Positions 1 to 13,500 of a stretch of DNA of 64,000 nt are shown here, in pieces. The notes under the pieces are model-generated. The model was given only the letters and a program-made list of their open reading frames with translations, was not told the DNA's origin and made no database searches. A program made the translations under genes and the position numbers. Origin of the DNA: Arcuatula senhousia (taxonomy: Eukaryota > Mollusca > Bivalvia > Mytilida > Mytilidae); contig OZ020307.1 of the NCBI GenBank assembly GCA_963971305.1, positions 12,289,501 through 12,353,500 on the forward strand, given 5' to 3'. Numbering within the stretch: position 1 is the stretch's first letter; the number at the start of each line of letters is the position of its first letter.

Positions 1-11
1 TTATTATTATT

Positions 12-908
12 ATTCTTCTGATTCTTTATCGTAAAGTTGTCCTCCCTAATTCAAGAAAATGGTTCAAGGAATTTGAATAACACTTGTTGGATTGGATAGT
101 GGGTCACTCAAAGGCGTGTAATCAAGTTTTGAAATTTTCAAGATGGCCGCCGTTTCAAAATGGCGGCCGTCCGAAAAAGTGGGCGGAATTTTTTTTTTCA
201 TCGGATCGTCTTGAAAATTGGACATCTGGGTAAAGCGGGTATGCTGAATTCAAATCTGCGACCGGATTTGAAATCCGACTTCCGGTTTCAAAATGGCGGC
301 TATTTTACTACACCCGCCCCCTTAAAAATGTGAACTTTGTCCGATTTCAATGAAATTTGATTTCTATACATATTTTATTGTACTGAAAGGGAAGAAAAAG
401 TATCCAAGGCGATTTTGGGCGACTTATGTGTTGGCATCCCAACACAAATTATAGCTAGTTATTCTTCTGATTCTTTATCGTAAAGTTGTCCTCCCTAATA
501 CAAGAAAATGGTTCAAGGAAATTGAATAACACTTGTTGGATTGGATAGTGGGTCACTCAAAGGCGTGTAATCAAGTTTTGAAATTTTCAAGATGGCCGCC
601 GTTTCAAAATGGCGGCCGTCGGAAAAAGTGGGCGGAAATTTTTTTTCATCGGATCGTCTTGAAAATTGGTCATCTGGGTAAAACGGGTATGCTGAATTCA
701 AATCTGCGACCAGATTTGAAATCCGACTTCCGGTTTCAAAATGGCGGCCATTTTACTACACCCGCCCCCCTTAGAAATGTGAACTTTGTCCGATTTCAAT
801 GAAATTTTATTTCTATACATATTTTATTGCACTGAATGGGAAGAAAAAGTATCCAAGGCGATTTTGGGCGACTTGTGTGTTGGCATCCCAACACAAATTA
901 TAGCTAGT
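12..908. repeat. Direct tandem duplication of a 449-bp unit
   Basis: The stretch starting attcttctgattctttatcg at 12 is repeated almost exactly from 461 to about 908, which gives a 449-bp period. The two copies differ at only a few scattered bases. Each unit holds short repeated phrases such as aaaatggcgg and is GC-richer than its surroundings. The short open frames across it are not conserved between the copies in any convincing way, so I do not call a gene. The left copy may begin outside the window. Confidence 0.85.
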
Positions 909-1980
909 TTGAAGTGCTTTCACTTCCACGTTCTGTTTAGACTGTACAGACATAGAGCAGGCATAAATATTGAGTTGCAACACTGATTATCAGCTATTTA
1001 TTTCATTCAACTTATAAGGATATATCTGTTAAATCACCTTTGACACTAGGGTCCTTAGTGGATTCAACTAGTGTGCTGTAAATAGTTATGTCATCATAAA
1101 ATTGATACATGTAGTCTTAAGTATAAAGAACTCGAAGTAGCATGTTAAGCATTAGTCTAAACGGGGTATCAGGATATTAGGCTTTGCCTTGGATTCATGT
1201 CACACTTAATGATTTCAAAAAATCTTGGACTGATCTATGTACATTTGGATGTTAATCCCCAATAATCCTAATGCCAGGTCCAAATTTTGCTATGTTGTAG
1301 CATTTTCTACCAAGTAACAGAACCCTGGGAAATTCATTTTGGATTTCACTCAATGAGACATCCAATTTCATCTGCTTAGATTTACCTGTTTATTTGCAAT
1401 AAAATCAGAATTAACTGGGGGATGTCTTGACAAAATATTTGGTAGTCATTGGAAGATAGTTTAGTCCCGGGAGTTTAGTTCATTTAAAGGGAGATAAATC
1501 AAAATTATTTCTTTTTCATTATAACATAATGTAAATTTTTAACATTTTGCCTTAAATGAACAAAGAATTAAATCAATTAATTTTTTTGTCATTTTAGAAA
1601 AGAATTTTCAAAAAATATTATAACATATTATCACCTATTAAAATCTTACTTTTCAGATCTTGTGCTGTTATAATCATTATTATTTTGCAATTATAAAATT
1701 GATCATATACCACTATAATGTCAATTATTTACTTTAACTGGTTCAATTTTTTACAGTATCAAGTCATGCCTTAAACTAATGAGTAAGGAAAATAATGAGC
1801 CTGGGTAGCTACAGGCTCCCTAGCATCATCTAGGAAGAATTTCTGCAAGGGTACAGGTCGCCCCCATGGTGACCCGCCTACTTTTGCGGGATGCCTGGGT
1901 TGCAGTGATCTGCCTGAACCCTAAACAAATTTAATACAAGAAATAACATATTTATTTTGGATCATTTACATTAAATTTCT
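909..1980. other. Intergenic, no gene seen
   Basis: AT-rich sequence with no open frame that resembles a protein and no clear repeat boundary. A GC-richer stretch at about 1795-1930 (acaggctccctagcat and following) may be an old repeat remnant. Confidence 0.5.
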
Positions 1981-2082
1981 GCTGATTTATGCAGCGGCAG
2001 ATCACGACAGAGGGTGAATATCTGCTGATTTATTCAGCGGCAGATCACGACAGAGGGTGAATATCTGCTGATTTATGCTGCA
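1981..2082. repeat. 43-bp minisatellite, about 2.4 copies
   Basis: Units start with gctgattta at 1981, 2024 and 2067. The first two are complete and differ by one base. The third breaks down after about 16 bases. A short CA/CCCCA microsatellite follows at about 2170-2192. Confidence 0.8.
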
Positions 2083-2981
2083 TTGGATAAAGACAGGGGT
2101 TCGAGATTGAAACCCCTTTTCATGGAAGATTTTGATACTTTCACACAGTTTTTAGTAAACTCGATACCACACACACACACCCCACCCCACCCCTGCCAAA
2201 TTCTAAATCCTTGCCTGTTTGTAACAGTTGTGTTGCATACCCTTTTTCCACATCTTATTTTCTTCTAATTTGGATTCTATACCTATTGCTAAATTAAAAT
2301 TTTTCCGCTCTTTAGATGTAATCAGAATTGGTTCATGTTGCTGAATAGAAGTTTTTCGAATTTCTATAATAGAAATGAAGACTACCTTTATAAGGTAGAA
2401 ATAATTTCTTTGACTGGGCAGCATACAAAGTAGTTGTTATCTGTCAGTGGCGGCAAAGGCCACATTTGATTGGGATTAAAGTTTTTTTGTGCTTAAGACT
2501 CTCAAGGTGATAAATAGATAATCTTCAGGTGTAGTTTATTTCAATTAACTTTTGTGTACCTGTCAGAAGATTTCTTTGAGTAGTACCATTTCTTTTTCAA
2601 TATTATGGGAAACATTGAAAATTTTAGTGAAAGCAATTATTATAGCCTACACCCTTCATGTTCTTTTTGAATATCGACACAATAAACTTTGACCACATAG
2701 GTTTAGATATACAGTACTTTTTGGATCATAATCCTTAAATGTATTTTTCTCCAAATGAAGTCAAGTGTGACTTTGGATACTTGAGAACAAATGAAACATT
2801 ATAATTATTGTGTCAAGTGTATATTTAAAACACTATAAGGATTGAAGAAATCTGATAGCTGATATTTTATTTTGTATAAAAATAGTAATGTACAACAGGA
2901 CTTAAATAAAAGTCAAAAATAAATGAAAAATCCAAATAGAGACCCTACACAATATTCAGTTTATAAAGTAAATTTTAATTT

Positions 2982-3748
2982 GGGCCAGGTGAGCTATTGC
3001 CATCACTTGGCCTCCGCCATCGTATGTAGTCGTCCGTTAGACAAAATTTCAAAAATCTTCTCTGAAACTACTGAACAAAATCAAAGGAAATTTTGCATGA
3101 ATCCTTTTAGGGTATTGGCAACAATCCTATCGTTGAAATTTTTTTTTAAATGGCTGCCATTCATAGAGGGGTATCCCCTGACCGCTTTTAAATGCTTATA
3201 TCTCAAAAACTACTGAACCAAGTTTGATGAAATTTGGTAATGTAGTAGAGACTAATTAGTACAACAACTGTATCAAAATCAGTTGGAAGCATTTGGCGGC
3301 AGTTTTGAAAAATGTTGCATAATGACCAAAATTCAACATCTTTTTCAAATAACAACTACTCCTAAACTAATGAACCAATTTGAACAAACATTCACACAAT
3401 TGTTCCATAGGTATTTAGAACAATCCTATCCTTTAAATTTTTTCCTAATGGTCGCAGTTCAAAGGGGGTACCCTGGGCCACATTTGAACATTTGTTGAAT
3501 CTATTATTGTTAAAATGAAAGGAGATAAATAATCAATATACTGATCAAAAGTTGTTCAGTTAATTAAGATCTGTCACTGTGCAAAATATCAGATTAATCG
3601 GACAACCTATGCTAGAGTTATTGCCCTTGGAAATGCCATTTTTTTAGCAAATTTTAGTGCAAAATTTTAATTAAAATGGATGTCCTATATTACTTGGATA
3701 CCAGGTGAGTGATTCAGGCCTCTAGGGTGGGACCTCTTGTTTAAATGC
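2982..3748 (+). repeat. Dispersed repeat family A, diverged copy
   Basis: It begins with gggccaggtgagctattgcc and the phrase ccatcacttggc, and ends with ccaggtgagtgattcaggcc and cctcttgttt. These head and tail phrases recur in the better copies at 29995-31299 and 37749-39056. The interior is more diverged and shorter than theirs. Short open frames inside it are repeat-derived. Confidence 0.65.
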
Positions 3749-6069
3749 TCTTGCAAGATTTCTTATATTGTTACAATACAAATCTACAGGTTAGACTTAT
3801 AGCAAGGCATTAGTACCTTTTATTTTCTTTATCATCATTTTTAATTTAATCAAATCAAAATGCAGTTTTAGAGTTTGTTTATGGTAATTGTACCAGATGA
3901 CAAAAAAGGAATGTGTTGTTTGTTCGGTTTGATACTTGAAACCGTAACTCTGACAAAGAAATTAAAACAGAGAAATTTTTTTTTTACTTTCACAAAAAGA
4001 TCACTATGAATGTACTTGTATTAATTACATGACTTGGGCTTATTAACGTCAGTGATTAATGTTCCAGATCTGTTCCAGTGACAAATAATATTTTTCAACC
4101 AATTTAACAAGTACATGTATTCAGCAGTGATAATGTTGTCTTCCTCATTCATGGGCACAGTAATGCATTTATTTAATCCAAACTTAAAAACATGTGACCT
4201 TTAGGTTAGGTTAATGCATGTCTTGTAAAATAGATTGCAAAATTGAGTTAAGAATTTCATTTTCCATGTAATCATGTGGCTCTGTTCTTTTTCATGTATC
4301 TTGCCATTAACAAAACTAAATGATTTGTGTAAAACATGTGATATGCCTTATACTTTATTATGTTTTTAGTGCATGTCTTGTGAAAACCTGCAATCAATAA
4401 ATGTCTCTCTCCATGAAAACCGTATTATTCTGAGTATTCTATGCTTAAGCTATTTTATTTTTACATGATTATCAATATTTTCCCTATCAATACCATCATA
4501 CTTCATTTGCAAATGAAACCTGACAAATATTATGATATAGAGCCATAAACAGACTCATATGATTAGCCAGATTAATCAAATTTTGATTGATATTTATTTA
4601 GTCTGGTGTATTGGTTATGACCAGTCAGATCAAGACCTATTAAATTTCCCCCAATTAAGTGTAAATCATCTTGGTTTTGACACATGACATTCTATCTCAT
4701 CGATAAGTTGTCTGAGATCAGCATCTGACTCAAAACATTTAAATTTTAACAACCAGTATAAAATACGGTTTCCATGGTGATGCAGCAAAAACATCTCACA
4801 GATTTCATTTTCTGATAAAAACTTTCAAGTGAGTCATTTATGTGAAGTTTGGAATTTGTTTCACTTATTTATAAAATAAATACTATAAACTGCTGGATAA
4901 GCAAACAAAATAAAATCATGCTCAATGCATGTTTCACTCATCAGCAATGTTGGTCAGCAAATTAATTGGATTTACATGACTTGTATGCTATATTACTTGA
5001 AGATAGTACTTTTTAGGAAACCAAAAACACTTAAATAAGACTTGATTTATTTACCTCTTAACAGAATTTACTTGACGACATGTTAGCAAATTGTCAACAT
5101 TTTTAGTGTTAACTATACGTCCGAAAATCTCATCTACCATAATGAATTATGTGCTAGGCTTAGCTTTTGTTTTCCTCAGCATTGAAATGAGGAAATTGCA
5201 ACAATTTACTTTGGTTATTTTTATCGTATGGCATCATCTGAATCTTGATTTACTTTGCTAAATTTGATGGGTTCTTGTAAGTTTCATTTTCAAAGACTAT
5301 CGATCGTGTAATATTATTTAACATCATTTACAGATATGTTTTGGTCTCAAATTCAGTATTCAGAAAAATTCCGTGAACCACATGATGCAGAAGGATTGAA
5401 TGATAATATTCATTACACATGATGTTACCCCACGGCTTTAAGTTTAGCATTTATAGATGTAATTTGTGTTTTAGCAGATATTGTTTTCAGAGACAGAACA
5501 AATTACGTCTCTAAGCCATTGAGCAGTACAGATTTGTTAGGTTATTGTGAATATTTTGTCGACGTAGAAATGTTGGTTTAAGTGTTTTAATATTACATCA
5601 AGATGTCGGAAATAGATAGAAGTCAAGTATGTGACAAGACTTGTTTTATTCTTATTTTATGTAAAAAAAAACATTACATGAGGCCGTTTTATAGCTTTAT
5701 CTGCAGACTACTGTCATTCTTTTACTTATTCAAGAACCTTGCTTATTTAGGGAAATATGCAATGGGCCGTAATATGCGAGAATGGTCTTTGTAACGACCC
5801 CCATTTAGGCTACTCTTATTGAACTTCAAGGGGGTCTTTAACATGCATGCATGTGGTATTGGTTTCCCTATAAACCATTTGCTTGTTGGGAGTGTTGTTA
5901 TTGTCTTGATAGAGCATCTACATCTATGTCTATAACTTGAAAAAAGTCAGCCCTGGACCCATCATTTAAGTATAAAGTGTCTGGCGGGCGAATTGGAAAC
6001 ACGGGGTTACGTTGACAGTTGTTCCCCGGTTGTTGTCTATCACTCAAGAAATTTTACGATAGTGCTACA
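3749..6069. other. Intergenic, no confident gene
   Basis: AT-rich with no recognisable protein. An AATAAA lies near 4399, so part of this could be the 3' UTR of a gene to the left. An ATG followed by seven codons and a GTATGT donor-like site occurs at about 5603-5632. It could be a first exon, but nothing identifies it. Confidence 0.4.
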
Positions 6070-6300
6070 CAAATGCAGGATTTCATATCTCAGATGAGTG
6101 CAGATGTTGGTTTGACATAAATGTTTAGTATTGTCGTCCTTTACTGCAGGCCGGTTTGACCCCCAATAAGTCCATAGTTGTCAACGTACTATAGCAAGCA
6201 GTAACTACTTACTCTTCCGGAGCACTTGAGTTCACTCTTGTTTCGCCTTGAGTTCACGTTGCTGTTTGGTTTGGTTTGTTTGCTTTATATTGATGATTTT
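6070..6300 (+). repeat. Dispersed repeat family E, copy 1
   Basis: Shares the phrases atctcagatgagtgcagatg, ccggagcacttgagttcact and cgccttgagttcacgttg with copies at about 9365-9665, 62785-63030 and 63520-63790. No coding potential is seen. The family identity is unknown to me. Confidence 0.65.
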
Positions 6301-6689
6301 TTGTCTACAAATGTTGTTTTGTTGTCTCAAATTCAGGGCGTTTGATTGCGCCATTCGTACCTATACCATTTTCATCTATCCCGAATGAATAGCGTCGTTT
6401 CTCAATGCCATCCTCGCAAATGATGTTAAGAGAAAGTCGAAAAATTGCATGGTACATGAAATGTTTTCCCATGAGAGGATCGAGCCACAATGTCAGTAGA
6501 CTGACGCGTTAACCACTACAGGATCGGCTCTTGAAGAACCACCATTAACCATGTGGACTCTTTCAGTCCATTATACAATGAGCAAAATATTTTGCCTCTG
6601 AGATTTGAAGTTTGAAACAAGTTTATTGAGTCGGGTCTGTAAAAAGTGCACCAAGGGTGACAAAGTTTATTCTATCTGCTAATATGCGA

Positions 6690-6962
6690 CTTTTTTGTCC
6701 CCCGCCGCAACGCGGAGCGGGGACATAGAAATGCCGGGCGTCCATCCGTGCGTGCATCCGTCCGTCAGTCACACTTTTTTTCGTAACATATTTCTCAGCT
6801 ACTACTAATCCTAGGCTTTTGATATTTGGTATGCAGCTTCAGGTAGGGGTCTCATATGGTGGAATGTGTTTTCAGGTCTGTCGCTTAACTACTTCCTGTT
6901 TAGCGAGCGGACTTAGAAATTTTTAATGCTCGGCGGGGGACTCAGGAATTCCGTTCTTGTTA
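6690..6962 (+). repeat. Short pearl-like element with CCCCCGCCG head
   Basis: It opens with tgtcccccgccgcaacgcgg, where CCCCGC pairs with the following GCGGGG. A short GTCC-rich microsatellite follows (ccatccgtgcgtgcatccgt), then one core monomer containing gatatttggtatgcagcttc, then a closing ggcgggggac. Head hairpin, GTCC microsatellite and core unit are the layout of bivalve pearl / Helitron-associated elements. The family assignment is by architecture only. Confidence 0.6.
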
Positions 6963-6999
6963 AAGCAATAACATGTACATGCCCAAAGACCAAAGAACC

Positions 7000-8400
7000 T
7001 TTATAATCATTGAGAATTTAAACATGATATAAGCCTTATGGGTTCTGGGTTAGGAAGAGCGACAACATATATGTTGCAAGTGTTTGTAATCTTAGACATT
7101 CCCGTCCAGCGTCAACGCCTTTCTTTCACCACGCACCTTTCCATCTCTAAAAGTATACAGCGTCACCTCCTCTCCAACTTTTTCCTCGTTCGTGCTCTAT
7201 TGGTTGTAGAACTGAGTACTTTTGAACTTGTTCTCGTAGAAGATTCTGCCGTAGTGTGTGTAGACCTTTCAGATTTTGTCATATTAAGGTTGAACCTTAT
7301 GTGAACCAATATGACTTAAAGTTCTATTAATGTCTATTATTTCACTCCCATTAATAGATTTCAATAATGGATGCAAAATCATTTACGTGGGCAGTTTAGG
7401 CGAATATAATCTAAATGATGAGGGTTATTAGCAAGATATTGGCTGTCATCAAAATATATGATATATACGTGATATCAGGTCTACCTGCAGATAAGATTCT
7501 GACAGACAATCAGAGATCAATAGAAATACCTGGACAGCTGAGACAGGTGCCAAAGATAAAACGTATATCTATATAGATAATCCTTGTTTTGGGGATCAAT
7601 ACTTGTTCCAGCTATTACAAGTTTTCAAAGACTTATAATAGAGAATCGTTTGAGTGAGGCATAGAAATACTACAATACCAAACAGTCATAAAAACAAAGT
7701 CACTGAAGACAGCGACGCTATACGAAAACACACAAAACAGAGCTAAACTGCAAACAGGAACACAAAGTCCTGTTAAAACTATAAAGAGACCTCATGTGCT
7801 TTGGAAGAGAACCCTTCCAAAGCACATGAAGTCACTTTATATTTTGTAGATTATGAGACAAAAGTCTGTTCAAAAATGAAGACACGACAAAAGTGTTGTC
7901 TTTTCTTACAAAAGATGTTTTGAAAAATGATTGCACGTTGGGGAAACCGGAAAGTCTGTCTTGAACAATAAGTGTGGTATAAGAAAGTTAAAACAGGAAA
8001 AATCTGATAGTTTCTTCCTTGACTCTTGACATCTTTGTTTTATACAAGATTTCACTTCACTTCACTCGAGGGTAATTTTCTATCCTACCAGTCCATAAAA
8101 GGGTATTTTTTCAGCACGCAGTTTCATCTTCCTATTCATCATCAACTTGTTTTTATTGGGCTTGTTCAAGGCCAAAGTACAAGTGAAAATATAAATGTGG
8201 GTTTAATTGAAGATGTCAAATTCAAACCCAGACCATGCAAACTTTCAGAATAAAATTTATGTTGAAACCATGCAGAAATAGTCATATATTCGCTTATTTA
8301 CCGTACTTTTGTCCAAGGTGTGTCGAAAAAAAATACTGTGTTTACTAGTATTGCTAAATATTATGATGCAACGTTTATGCAGGAAGTTGATCTTTAAAGA
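7000..8400. other. COX11 intron or upstream sequence, no exon found
   Basis: I looked for the preceding COX11 exon, which should carry the family's CFCF copper motif, and did not find it. A short frame on the minus strand at about 7155-7265 looks coding-like but is flanked by stops. Confidence 0.4.
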
Positions 8401-8522
8401 GACACTTCTTTTGGTGATCCTTTTTATTCATTCATTTGCTCATCCGGAGAGTTGATACACATGTACTTTAAAATAATGTATGTTTTTCCATTGAGTAATT
8501 TTGTTTTATGTTTTATTTTCAG

Positions 8523-8690
8523 GTTGATATGCCAGTGTTCTTTTTCATAGATCCCGAATTCAATGAAGATCCATTCATGGAAAAGGTGGACGAAATTTTA
8601 CTGTCATATACGTTCTTTGAGGCCAAGAATGCGGACTCTCTTCCATATCCTGGATATGCCAACCCCAAACCATTACCAGCCCCATTGTAA
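8523..8690 (+). CDS. COX11: COX11, last coding exon (partial gene)
   Basis: COX11 is a copper chaperone anchored in the inner mitochondrial membrane. It delivers copper to the CuB site of cytochrome c oxidase subunit 1. This exon encodes only the C-terminal end of the family domain. It begins VDMPVFFFIDPEF, runs through LSYTFFEAK and a PGY motif, and stops at TAA (8688-8690). These phrases are characteristic of eukaryotic COX11. The exon is entered through a clean ttttattttcag acceptor (AG at 8521-8522) in phase 0. The transmembrane segment and CFCF copper motif belong to upstream exons that I could not find between 1 and 8520, so they probably lie left of the window beyond a long intron. The tail PKPLPAPL is a short extension after the conserved core. 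Confidence 0.85.
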   Translation, partial: VDMPVFFFIDPEFNEDPFMEKVDEILLSYTFFEAKNADSLPYPGYANPKPLPAPL

Positions 8691-9200
8691 ATAAATTATT
8701 TATAGTATTGTTTCATGGATTATTGATATCTTTATGGCCTTTAATGATCTATATCGGTTCCGATAAGTCTTTAATTGCATTTTAATGCTCTTCTTCTGAA
8801 CTGTTGATGAATAAATCTTTAGTTTGAATAGAAAATCGCTCAAACATTTCGTATTGCCATTGGTGCATAGTTCAATTTCTGATTTCGAAAAGTTTTCCAA
8901 TAGAGAAGCCCCGTATATGTCGCGTGACACTGTAAGGAATAAAACAACAGTCCGGTGACAAAGGTGTTGAACACTTAGTCTCATATTATATTGATACAGT
9001 TATATATGTATATACTTATGTTGTTGCAATTGAAATTTGTTAAATCATAATCATATTTGTCTTTAACAGATTGTTTTTTGATGTATATTCATAGCACCTC
9101 CTCTGAACAGATTGATATTTAATATTTTTGTTTCTCTGATATGAACACTGTATTGTTTTGTATGTTTAGGTAATAATTCATTTATTTTGGATTTTAAACC

Positions 9201-9206
9201 AATAAA
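9201..9206 (+). terminator. Candidate COX11 polyadenylation signal
   Basis: AATAAA lies about 510 nt after the stop codon. Closer AATAAA-like sites occur at about 8690 and 8810, so which one is used is uncertain. Confidence 0.4.
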
Positions 9207-9319
9207 GGAATTTCAATTTCATTTCATTTCTTAGTTTCTAGACAGTTTCTTACTTTGATTTCCTTGACAGAGCTAGCGTCACGTTTGACGCAAAAAAGGT
9301 TATAATGTTGATTCTTAAA

Positions 9320-9665
9320 TGTTGTCTTCACGAAATTTTGTGGAAAACATCATGTGCTCTTGACAAATATGGAATTTCTATCTCTCAGATGAGAACAAAT
9401 ATTGGTTTGTCCTACGGCTTTGTTTTGTCCCCTATACCGGATTTGACACCTCAGCAACGCAACGGGTGTGTTACAACAAGCATGAACTGCTAGCCCTTTT
9501 TGAGCACCTGAGTTTACTCTCGTTACGACTTGAGTTCGTAAGTCCGCGACGGCGGCGTTTTCGATTGCTTCACAGTTGATATCATAGTGTCTGTTTCTTC
9601 GTGCTGTTCTTGTTTACGGTTTTTTCCGGTTTTGCCATTTTCGGACTTCTCTGCTTTTTTACCCT
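9320..9665 (+). repeat. Dispersed repeat family E, copy 2
   Basis: Contains tctctcagatgagaac, ctataccggatttgacacct, gagcacctgagtttactctc and cgttacgacttgagttcg, matching copies 1, 3 and 4. The downstream part ttcttcgtgctgttcttgtt is shared with the 63520-63790 copy. Confidence 0.7.
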
Positions 9666-10413
9666 AACAAGTCAAGCTGATTACAGAGGAAAGCTCTAGG
9701 TCCCAGTTGAGTAGTGAAGTTTGCATGATTCTAATAAGGCCGTGAAATCTAAAGATCAAATACTTTATCATTTGAGTGTGGCCTTAAAGAAAACATTTGA
9801 CACGCGAACGTTACTTGAATTTTGATTGTTTCCAACTAAATAATTCAGTACGAAAATAAGATCAACCTGAACTACTTTGGTGTATTGATCTTCACTCAAC
9901 ATGTTCAATAAAAGACCTTAGTCAGCAGAGCTGTAAAGAATATTTAGGATGTGTATTCACCGCGGAACAAAAACTGGCACCATAATTCTGATCTGTATAT
10001 CCGAGAAATGATTAAAAGATTTCATATCTGCTATTAAGACTTATTTGTCTGTTACGTGGTGAATCACTTCACATAAATTGGTATCTCTATTGATTTACAA
10101 TATCTTAGAAGGAACGGGCACCTGCTACACTAAGAATTTCTGATAATTCCTACATTACACAACACGAACCACAAAGGATCGCAAATTCAAAGTTGTAATC
10201 GAATATAATAACAGAGCAATGGTTCATATCCATGAGTAAATAAAAAATTTAATTACATCATCATTCATCCCTTTTCTAGTACACTAATCTATAGGAATCA
10301 TTTTGGGATGAATAATTGGAAAATTTGCCTTCTTACCAAATTGTTATATAATGTTTTGGTCTATTAATTTTTTGATAAAATAGCAAAAATCAACATTTTT
10401 TTACAAAAATTGA
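9666..10413. other. Intergenic between COX11 and fascin 3' ends, nothing recognised
   Basis: AT-rich, with no protein-like frame and no repeat phrase that recurs elsewhere in the window. COX11 (+) and fascin (-) converge here. Confidence 0.5.
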
Positions 10414-10419
10414 TTTATT
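10414..10419 (-). terminator. Fascin polyadenylation signal candidate
   Basis: tttatt on the plus strand gives AATAAA on the minus strand, about 145 nt downstream of the fascin stop codon. Confidence 0.55.
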
Positions 10420-10562
10420 ATAAAGTTTCAATAAGAACATTTGTTACAAATGCAATAGCTAATACAAAGCGATTTCCAAAAGACTAGAAATTGGTCAACA
10501 AAGCGATTATTCCATTGTTAGTAAGTTATTTTGGGTAATTGGTCCTCGTTTCTGGAATGGAT

Positions 10563-13500
10563 TTAATATTCCCACATGGTGGCTGATTCCTGGTTCTCTG
10601 CGATAGCTCGGAACAATCCATTTTGTTCGCCTTTCATGAATTTACCGTTGGGTGCTTTGATTGTCAGTTTTGATTCTGGATGAAACTCGACGATGAAGTC
10701 GACTGGGGTATCACTGTCTGGGAGAACGGTGTTGTCGGATGTCACATTCCAAAATTTACCGTTTGGACCTGAAATCGAAAACGACAAATAATACATAATA
10801 TGAACGATAGATGGACTGAAGAAACTTATTTGACTTTCTTTTTGGTAATTTAGATTCCAATCCGCCTATAACGTATGGAGTCTGAACCAGTTTTAGTTGA
10901 CCTGCTTTTGACTTCGGTGACGATAAAAAACAGAATTTAGATAAGTTGTTCAACATTTCTCGAAAGCTACCATATATTGCTACAATCTCATGGTAGAGAA
11001 AGGGTATTTGGAACTTTCTCAAGTGATTGAGTAGAATTGCTCGAAGATGAAGCGGGGAATAATTTAGTTTTATTCATACTCCGTTATGTAAATTTACATT
11101 GATTTTATTTTGTTTCACTTATTTGTACAGCTTCAAAGTTTAACAAATACACAGAACAAATATTTAAAATGACCGTCAGGAAGCTATTTATAAAAGCAAA
11201 TCTATCACAAACACTTGCATTGTCCTCTACTTCTTTGTTGAGAAATAATGTAGGGATCGCTCATTGAAAAATATCGGCTTGGTCAGAACTGATCAAATCC
11301 ATTTATTCCAATCTTAAAAGAGGAAAATTGCACTACACAAACTTAATGAAGTTTATAGCCTGCACATTAAACTAGATGTACGACTTCCTCATACTTGTGA
11401 TTAATCAAGCTGACTTTTTACAGGCTTGACGTGTGTACTCGTGTGATTCAAGTTCATGTTAATTACAAAACCACACTCCAGACTATTCAATTTATAGGTG
11501 TATTTTTATGAAAAACAAACGAAATCATTCATTTGAAATGATTTTTTCGTGTTATTATCTTTAAAAAGATGAGTTGTAACTGTAAAAAATAGTATACCTT
11601 TAAATCTATAAGAACCTCCTTCTGAACTAGATTCCATAAAAATAGTACTGTATGTTGCCCTGTTACAACAATACTCTAGATTTGTTGCGGATTTCTGCCC
11701 AACGAAACCATGTTCACACTTCAAGACTAGCAAAGGCCTGTTGATAATCTTGATCCTGAATTTTTCTTTCTCTGTGATTGATGAACTTTGTGCCAATATA
11801 CTTCCGGTTTGCTTATTAAATATGTATTGTCCATTGCTAGCTTTGATTGCACAAGAACCGTCTCCAGACCATTCAAGGTCAAACAAACACTCAGCTTTTC
11901 TACAATAAAATTGTATCAAAATAGATTATATTACACCCTATTCAGCCACCCCTGGCTAAAATCTTTTAAAAAATTGTATATGATACACCTAGCATCACTA
12001 GCAAATGGAGCATTTCTAACAAACTGCGCGACCGACCCCCTAGCATCTTCGCGAGTAGTATTGTAGTTGAACATTTTTACGTTCACTAATTGTGCCAATA
12101 ATGACGGCTCCTATAGACAGAAATCTGTCAAAATAAGATGCCCATGTCAAATAGCAGTTTGCTGACCCATGAATGAATAATTGGAAAATCAGTTTCTATT
12201 GTACTCTTCTACGTTGAACAATACAAACCCAGTTAAATTCAAAAAATGGAAACCTTTGTTGAAACTTACATTTCTGTGGATTTGTCTTGTATGCCGGTGG
12301 TCACTTGGTCAAATGTCCAATATTTATTATGGACCGTCTTGAAGGCCCACTTTTGTTTTGATTTAATGTACTCCGCCTGGAATGTTTCCTTGTCTGTTTC
12401 TTCTTCTTGGTTGGCTGATAGGTCGACGCCTTTAATAAGAGGTGTTTTATGTAAGATAACGTTTCTTTTACATAAGATAAATCAAAATAAGTTGGAAATA
12501 ATTTTTTTTTATATAGATGGTAAGCCAGGGTCATGAAAGTCGGTAATGAAGGATTCTTGATTAGGGTGTTGCTACATATGACCTGAGACCCTCTAACTGA
12601 AGGCTTTTGACTAAGAACTCGATGGTCATATTCAAGCAATGACCTAAAGTGCAATTAATTAAATGATGACAGGGGGTGCTTGAGATAACCTTTAGATTAG
12701 AAGGTGTTGAGTTTATCCCGAACTAGTGGTGTCAGCTGACAAATGTTACACCTGCAAAATGTTACGTTAGAGACCTATGTAAAACTGAATTTGTATAAAA
12801 GTGGTCCCTAATCTTAAAGATGCTTAACACCTGACGGAGTTTAGATGCGATAAGCCTACTATATTGAGATGCACTTCACATCTGGCTCGTGATAAAGTCA
12901 TGTTTAATGAAAACATCCAGTCTGTGTTTTTATTTTGTGGTCAAATTACTTTTATCGCATCTTTCAGCGGTAATAGCTTTAGACTTGTATCAAATTAATG
13001 AGATTCCTATTTCTTTGTTTGTGTGTTTTCGATGAAGCCGCGTGTGACTCATTGATATTTTCATGACTAATTCATTCACACACAAATCAAATCTTTGTTA
13101 TTGGTTTTGGTATAATAATTGAGTTATGATATAATAAATCAGACAAGGAACAAAGAATTTTTACCTTGTTTTGTCGATACTTTCTTTCCAGTGTATGCCA
13201 CTAATACAATTTGGGGATGGCTATCTTCAATGGTAAAAAGTTCATCACTTGTTATTTTTTTGTTCCTGCCCTTTATTGAAGCCGTGGAACCAACTGCTGT
13301 TAAATATCTGCCTTCAGAATCCTGAAAAGCCAAGCCAGAATGTTGTCCAGATTTGATTGCCAGAGCAAATAAACTTTCATTGTCCAAATTTTCTACAAGG
13401 TCTCCATTTTTGTGAAGATATCTGTTGTCGCACGTCTTCAATGCATATTTACCGTCAACGAACTCTAAAAGAATGAGCGCATCTTGTCCCCAAGGAGTGA

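Noticed and set aside
2093..2120. Possible tRNA T-arm (ggggttcgagattgaaaccc)
   Set aside because: No matching acceptor stem, D arm or anticodon arm could be placed around it.
5603..5794. 63-codon frame starting MSEIDRSQ
   Set aside because: Becomes low-complexity hydrophobic sequence after a GTATGT donor-like site. It matches nothing I know and has no support beyond a plausible start.
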